Shown here: piece after piece, positions 61,686-64,000 of the stretch
How the letters are laid out: every line of letters begins with the position of its first letter
Position numbering within the stretch: the first letter of the stretch is position 1
NCBI RefSeq assembly: GCF_004795735.1
Contig: NZ_CP039247.1
Location: 1,116,001-1,180,000, forward strand
Origin: Corynebacterium endometrii
Lineage (GTDB): Bacteria; Actinomycetota; Actinomycetes; Mycobacteriales; Mycobacteriaceae
Reading direction: 5' to 3'
Length of the DNA stretch: 64,000 bases
Translations under genes and position numbers: made by a program
Notes under the pieces: generated by a model
Database searches by the model: none
Seen by the model: only the letters and a program-made list of their open reading frames with translations
Told to the model about the DNA's origin: nothing

Positions 61686-62717
61686 TTAGTTAATCTGCTT
61701 GCCAACCTTCTTGATGGCCTTAGCTAGGCGCTTGTCGGCCTGCGCCTGAGCCTTGTCTGCACGCTTAGTGGCCTTTTTGATGGAGCGCTTAGTGCTCTTG
61801 GTGTCAATCTTTGCGAGCTTCTTATCCGCAGCCTTGCGCGCCTTGGCGGCCTTTTTGACTACGTTCTTGCGTGCAACCTTGGAATTCTTTTCAGCCGCCT
61901 TCAACCACGCGGAATTCTCAGCATTCTTCACGGCGTCACCGGTGGCCTTCCTGGCCTGATCCGCGTAGGACTTGGCGGAATCCAGCAGATCCTTGCCTGC
62001 ACCCTGCCAGTCATCCTTGTTGTCATCGACGAAGGACTTAGCCTTGTCGGTGGCGGTGGCGGCGGCAGTGGTAGCGGCGGCTAGCACACCGGCGCCAGCC
62101 TTTTCCCAGTCACCCTTATTGTCCTCGACGTAAGCCTTGGCCTTTTCGGTGTTCTCGGCGAACCAGTCGCTAGCCTTGCCGCCAAATTCGGTGGCACGAT
62201 CGGCGGCCTCTTCGTACATCTTCTGGGACTCGGACTTGGTTGGAAGGGCCTTCTGGATCTTCTTGTTTGCAACCTTGCCCGCGTGCTGGGTTCGCCACAG
62301 CAGGGAAGGCTTGCCGGCGGTGTCCTGGGTGGTGATGAACAGGCCACCCAGCAAAGCGGTAGAAGTCAGGAAGCTGGAACGCTTCTGGGACTTGGTGGCC
62401 TCATCGTTGGCCTCCCAGAACGCGTCGCGGCCAACCATAGTTGGAATGGTAGTAGCAGCCAGAACCGCAGCAGAGGTGCGAGGTGCCTTGCCTAGGGCCA
62501 GCAGGGAACCGGCGCCAACCTTAGCGGCGGCCAGGCCCTGGGTAACCGTCTCTGGGTCTTTAGGCACGAAAGAAGCGTACTGCGCTGGGAGGACCTTGCG
62601 CAGGCGGGTGAGCACGGTCTCAGTGCCCGAAACATGCTCAGAGGTATTGCGGAAGGTATCCACACCATCGTAGATGAATACGGAAGCCAGCATTGGGCGG
62701 GCAATCTTGCGGATCAT
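61686..62717 (-). CDS. DoxX-family membrane protein with long Lys/Ala-rich C-terminal tail
   Basis: The 343-residue protein has a DoxX-like membrane domain in about residues 1-135 (MLASVFIYDGVDTFRN, GAGSLLALGKAPRTSAAVLA, SSFLTSTALLGGLFI). The following 200 residues are soluble: a helical part with two imperfect repeats (TEKAKAYVEDNKGDWEKAGAGVL and TDKAKSFVDDNKDDWQGAGKDLL), then about 70 residues rich in Lys and Ala, resembling histone-H1-like or HU-tail sequences (VVKKAAKARKAADKKLAK). DoxX proteins are linked to redox stress in actinobacteria. The basic tail could bind nucleic acid or acidic lipid. AAGGAGCACG precedes ATG 62717. Confidence 0.88.
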   Translation of the reverse strand: MIRKIARPMLASVFIYDGVDTFRNTSEHVSGTETVLTRLRKVLPAQYASFVPKDPETVTQGLAAAKVGAGSLLALGKAPRTSAAVLAATTIPTMVGRDAFWEANDEATKSQKRSSFLTSTALLGGLFITTQDTAGKPSLLWRTQHAGKVANKKIQKALPTKSESQKMYEEAADRATEFGGKASDWFAENTEKAKAYVEDNKGDWEKAGAGVLAAATTAAATATDKAKSFVDDNKDDWQGAGKDLLDSAKSYADQARKATGDAVKNAENSAWLKAAEKNSKVARKNVVKKAAKARKAADKKLAKIDTKSTKRSIKKATKRADKAQAQADKRLAKAIKKVGKQIN

Positions 62718-62845
62718 AAAAATCGTGCTCCTTGGTTATGAGTACTGTTTGTCGCTGTACCAGTGTACGCGGGATTGAAAAATAGTGACTGATAGACGGA
62801 AATTAAAAGCCAAAGAAAAAGACGCGGGTGCCCGTTTAACCCCCG

Positions 62846-63448
62846 CTACCAGCGGCGGTCCCACCATTCGCCGAGCTTAGGGCGTTCTTCTCCTAGGGTG
62901 GTGGATTCACCGTGCCCTGGACGGACCACGGCCTCATCGGGGTAGATATCAAAAACGCGTTCCGTTACATCCTTATAGAGGCGAACAAAGTCACCCTCGG
63001 AGTTGGTTTTACCCACTCCGCCAGGGAAGAGGGAATCCCCAACGAAAAGGTTGGTAGTTCCATCGACCTGTGCCACTAGGGCGGCGCCGCCTGGGGTGTG
63101 GCCGCGCAGAATCACTACGGGGAAGGTGTGACCGTTCCACTCGATGGTGTCGCCGTGATCGAGCTCCACGTCGGCGGGGGCTGGGATGGCCGGCGCGTCG
63201 AGGAACGGGACGTAGTGCGTGGCGCCGGTTGACTCCAAAACTTCCTCAAGCGCTCGCACGTGATCCCAATGCCGGTGGGTGGTAAGCACTGCCGTGATGC
63301 GTACGCCCGCGTCCTCGGCGAGTTTGAGGATCGCCGGCGCGTCATCGGCGGCATCGATCAGTAGACCCTCGCCGCCGGATGCAAGCAGGTAAACATTGTT
63401 GTCCATATCGGAAACGGAAATATGGTGCAGTGAAAGTGTGTTAGTCAT
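62846..63448 (-). CDS. MBL-fold metallo-hydrolase (glyoxalase II-like)
   Basis: The 200-residue metallo-beta-lactamase-fold enzyme has the metal motif LTTHRHWDHVRALEE (THxHxDH), LRGHTPGGAALV with the third His, FVGDSLFPGGVGKT with the bridging Asp and VRPGHGESTTLGEE with the last His. Small hydrolases of this type often split thioesters such as S-lactoylglutathione or mycothiol adducts; corynebacteria use mycothiol. It is divergent from uvrA with an 86-bp gap, the order found in C. glutamicum. Confidence 0.9.
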   Translation of the reverse strand: MTNTLSLHHISVSDMDNNVYLLASGGEGLLIDAADDAPAILKLAEDAGVRITAVLTTHRHWDHVRALEEVLESTGATHYVPFLDAPAIPAPADVELDHGDTIEWNGHTFPVVILRGHTPGGAALVAQVDGTTNLFVGDSLFPGGVGKTNSEGDFVRLYKDVTERVFDIYPDEAVVRPGHGESTTLGEERPKLGEWWDRRW

Positions 63449-63534
63449 GGTGTCTACCCTACGGGTATCCTCGTTCGTTGGGCAGAAATCTTCTTAAGCT
63501 TTAATCAACTATTTCCGGAAGGGAAGTTATCACT

Positions 63535-64000
63535 ATGGCAGACCGTTTGGTGGTCCGCGGCGCACGCGAGCACAATCTCAGGGGCGTGGATATCGACCTG
63601 CCGCGCGATAAAATGGTGGTTTTTACTGGCCTTTCGGGTTCCGGCAAATCATCCCTTGCCTTTGACACCATCTTCGCAGAAGGGCAGCGGCGGTACGTTG
63701 AATCCTTGAGCTCTTATGCGCGAATGTTCCTAGGACAAATGGATAAGCCGGACGTTGATTTCATAGACGGTCTATCGCCTGCGGTGTCCATCGACCAGAA
63801 ATCCACGAACCATAACCCGCGATCCACCGTGGGCACGATCACGGAGATTTACGACTATCTGCGCCTGTTGTTCTCCCGGGCCGGAACGCCACACTGCCCA
63901 ACGTGCGATGCGGTCATTTCCCGTCAAACGCCGCAACAGATTGTAGATACGATTCTAGGCCTTGAGGAACGCTTGAAGTTCCAGGTGCTGGCTCCCGTCG
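63535..64000 (+). CDS. uvrA: Excinuclease ABC subunit A, N-terminal part (3' end outside window)
   Basis: DNA-damage recognition ATPase of nucleotide-excision repair. The first 155 codons are present: [69 protein letters not shown] with the first Walker [41 protein letters not shown], and the first zinc-finger Cys pair in [21 protein letters not shown] precedes ATG 63535. The gene runs off the right edge of the window. Confidence 0.97.
   Translation, partial: MADRLVVRGAREHNLRGVDIDLPRDKMVVFTGLSGSGKSSLAFDTIFAEGQRRYVESLSSYARMFLGQMDKPDVDFIDGLSPAVSIDQKSTNHNPRSTVGTITEIYDYLRLLFSRAGTPHCPTCDAVISRQTPQQIVDTILGLEERLKFQVLAPV

Noticed and set aside
1..64000. CRISPR array, toxin-antitoxin pair, restriction system or prophage
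   Set aside because: No regularly spaced repeats, no recognisable modules of these systems and no phage structural genes were seen.

Overview
The window is a chromosomal segment of a Corynebacterium species (Actinobacteria, moderately high GC). This rests on gene order and content. The order serA / leuB / (lipoprotein, cNMP-CBS protein, DnaQ-like) / oxaloacetate decarboxylase-like FAH protein / isochorismate synthase / gltX / tRNA-Gln / tRNA-Glu / ltbR-leuCD / mutT1-like / gpsA / ddl / DUF3515 / thiL / ung / DAK2 / recG / rsmD / coaD / amino-acid ABC transporter / tRNA-Leu / polA / rpsA / ptsG-like PTS gene / coaE / uvrB / uspA-like / MBL hydrolase / uvrA matches, as I recall it, the C. glutamicum backbone. 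Both window edges cut genes: serA lacks its 5' end and uvrA lacks its 3' end.

Region by region. 1-5.5 kb: serA and leuB are separated by an IS30-family element that was itself split by an IS256-family element; both insertions keep clean terminal repeats and target duplications. 5.6-9.8 kb: a tight three-gene unit (lipoprotein, cNMP/CBS/nucleotidyltransferase-like protein, DnaQ-type exonuclease). 9.8-13.5 kb: FAH-family enzyme, isochorismate synthase, gltX. 13.8-19.3 kb: tRNA-Gln and three identical tRNA-Glu(CTC) genes. Two divergent 3-hydroxyacyl-CoA dehydrogenase genes, an ISL3 remnant, a frameshifted panD and a chromate transporter gene lie in the intervals between the tRNA-Glu copies. This looks like an insertion hotspot. 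19.8-21.7 kb: FMN reductase plus luciferase-like monooxygenase pair. 21.9-24.7 kb: IclR regulator LtbR divergent from leuCD. 24.8-36 kb: housekeeping run (nucleotide sanitation, gpsA, ddl, thiL, ung, recG, rsmD, coaD, TSUP transporter). 36-39.5 kb: amino-acid ABC transporter downstream of a DUF368 (polyprenyl-phosphate translocase-type) gene.

40.36-43.94 kb is a small accessory island. It is bounded by an intact tRNA-Leu(CAA) and a 25-bp near-copy of that tRNA's 3' end, and is filled with IS3-family fragments plus a 32-codon membrane peptide gene. 44-49.8 kb: polA (with an overlapping 10-codon upstream reading frame), RDD protein, methyltransferase, rpsA. 49.8-53.3 kb: a ptsG-like EIIBCA gene preceded by a ribonucleic antiterminator/terminator switch and followed by a BglG-family antiterminator gene, a self-contained regulatory circuit. 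53.3-64 kb: coaE, a secreted DUF4185 protein (family now linked to D-arabinan cleavage), uvrB, a universal stress protein, an App1-type phosphatase, a HelR/HelD-type RNA polymerase-recycling ATPase, a DoxX protein with a long Lys/Ala-rich tail, an MBL hydrolase and the start of uvrA.

I see no CRISPR array, no complete prophage, no obvious antiphage system and no intact integrase. The most distinctive items are the antiterminator-controlled ptsG-like locus, the tRNA-Leu-bounded island with its micropeptide, the tRNA-Glu hotspot with the broken panD, and the polA upstream reading frame. Product names come from reading the sequence and remembered family knowledge; no database search was run.
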